A DNA stretch of 5,908 nt. Source: Caulobacteraceae bacterium. Lineage in GTDB: Bacteria > Pseudomonadota > Alphaproteobacteria > Caulobacterales > Caulobacteraceae. The stretch spans positions 1 to 5,908 of the forward strand of contig JACDGF010000153.1 in assembly GCA_013815405.1 (NCBI GenBank), in the 5' to 3' direction. The translations under genes were made by a program, and so were the position numbers. Within the stretch, counting starts at the first letter, position 1; each line of letters starts with the position of its first letter. Shown piece by piece: positions 5,381-5,908 of this stretch. The notes below the pieces were generated by a model. It searched no databases. It had not been told where the DNA came from and worked only from the letters and a program-made list of their open reading frames with translations.

Positions 5381-5908
5381 TCAGATCATCGCCATGCCGC
5401 CGTTCACGTGCAGGGTCTGGCCGGTGACGTAGGCGCCCTCGTCGCTGGCCAGGTAGACGCAGGCCGCCGCCACGTCCGCGCCGGCGCCCAACCGCCCCAA
5501 GGGGATGGTGGCGAGGATCCCCGCCCTTTGGGCCTCGTTCAGCGCGCCGGTCATCGGGCTTTCGATGAAGCCTGGCGCGACGCAGTTCACAGTGACGCCC
5601 CGGCTCGCCACCTCACGGGCCAGGGCCTTGGAGAAGCCGATCATGCCGGCCTTGGACGCCGCGTAGTTGGCCTGGCCGGGATTGCCGGCCACCCCGACCA
5701 CCGAGGTGATGCCGATGATGCGCCCGGCGCGGCGCTTCATCATGCCCCGCAGCACCGCGCGGGACAGCCGAAAATAACTCTCCAGATTGATTTTCAGGAC
5801 CATCGCCCAGTCCTCGTCCTTCATCCGCAGCAACAGGCCGTCGCGGGTGATCCCGGCGTTGGCGACCAGGATGTCGAGGCCTCCCGCGGCCAGGCTTTCG
5901 GCCAGGGC
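5381..5908 (-). CDS. fabG: 3-oxoacyl-ACP reductase FabG (partial, N-terminus outside window)
   Basis: FabG reduces 3-oxoacyl-ACP to 3-hydroxyacyl-ACP with NADPH, the first reduction in each fatty-acid elongation cycle. The frame is open to the right edge of the window, so the 5' end is cut off. 175 residues are visible, and about 70 are missing, including the TGxxxGIG nucleotide-binding loop. Counting from the first visible residue, the catalytic residues are Asn41 (KINLES), Ser69 (GITSVVG), Tyr82 and Lys86 (YAASK). VANAG (15-19) stands for the usual NNAG. VNCVAPGFIESPMT and the C-terminal VTGQTLHVNGG are typical of FabG within the short-chain dehydrogenase family. A TTG at 5833 is only an internal codon. 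Its stop lies 16 nt from the stop of the convergent membrane-protein gene, which separates it from acpP, its usual neighbour. Confidence 0.95.
   Translation of the reverse strand, partial: ALAESLAAGGLDILVANAGITRDGLLLRMKDEDWAMVLKINLESYFRLSRAVLRGMMKRRAGRIIGITSVVGVAGNPGQANYAASKAGMIGFSKALAREVASRGVTVNCVAPGFIESPMTGALNEAQRAGILATIPLGRLGAGADVAAACVYLASDEGAYVTGQTLHVNGGMAMI

Noticed and set aside
4227..5432. Plus-strand open frame of 401 codons covering the membrane-protein gene in another frame
   Set aside because: The alternative frame gives an Arg/Pro-rich product with no pattern. The 4318 frame has regular hydrophobic segments and a strong ribosome binding site.

Overview
The window is very GC-rich, densely packed housekeeping DNA from an alphaproteobacterium. 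The gene order resembles that of the Caulobacterales, but that lineage call is inferred from gene order and protein wording, not from a search. Almost every gene is recognisable. The exception is one membrane-protein gene inside the fatty-acid cluster.

Layout. Positions 1-36 hold the last codons of an upstream plus-strand gene, by context probably pdxA. It overlaps the GTG start of rsmA (33-857, plus), the 16S rRNA adenine dimethyltransferase. rsmA runs tail to tail into a minus-strand block and shares 8 bp with the end of gmk. Read in transcription order (right to left), the minus strand carries fabG (5' end outside the window, stop at 5381), acpP (4043-3804), fabF (3795-2512), mltG (2515-1490) and gmk (1500-850). 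From acpP to gmk the genes are nearly contiguous: there is an 8-nt gap between acpP and fabF, a 4-nt GTGA overlap between fabF and mltG, and an 11-nt overlap between mltG and gmk. This looks like one operon. It would supply the acyl carrier, the condensing enzyme for fatty-acid elongation, a peptidoglycan-cleaving enzyme that limits glycan strand length, and guanylate kinase.

The unusual part is 4044-5380. In most relatives fabG, acpP and fabF are adjacent and co-transcribed. Here a plus-strand gene (4318-5364) for a 348-residue polytopic membrane protein lies between fabG and acpP. It is convergent with fabG (16-nt gap) and divergent from acpP (274-bp gap). acpP therefore probably has its own promoter in the divergent gap. 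The C-terminal third of the membrane protein resembles the CPBP (CAAX/Abi) intramembrane protease fold around motifs 2 and 3, but the usual EExxxR glutamate motif seems to be absent. It is the best candidate here for something undescribed.

Other points worth a look: a perfect 8-bp GC hairpin just inside the fabF coding region, absence of the yicC-type gene often found between mltG and gmk, and small palindromes in the acpP upstream region. I saw no RNA genes, mobile elements, CRISPR arrays or convincing intrinsic terminators.
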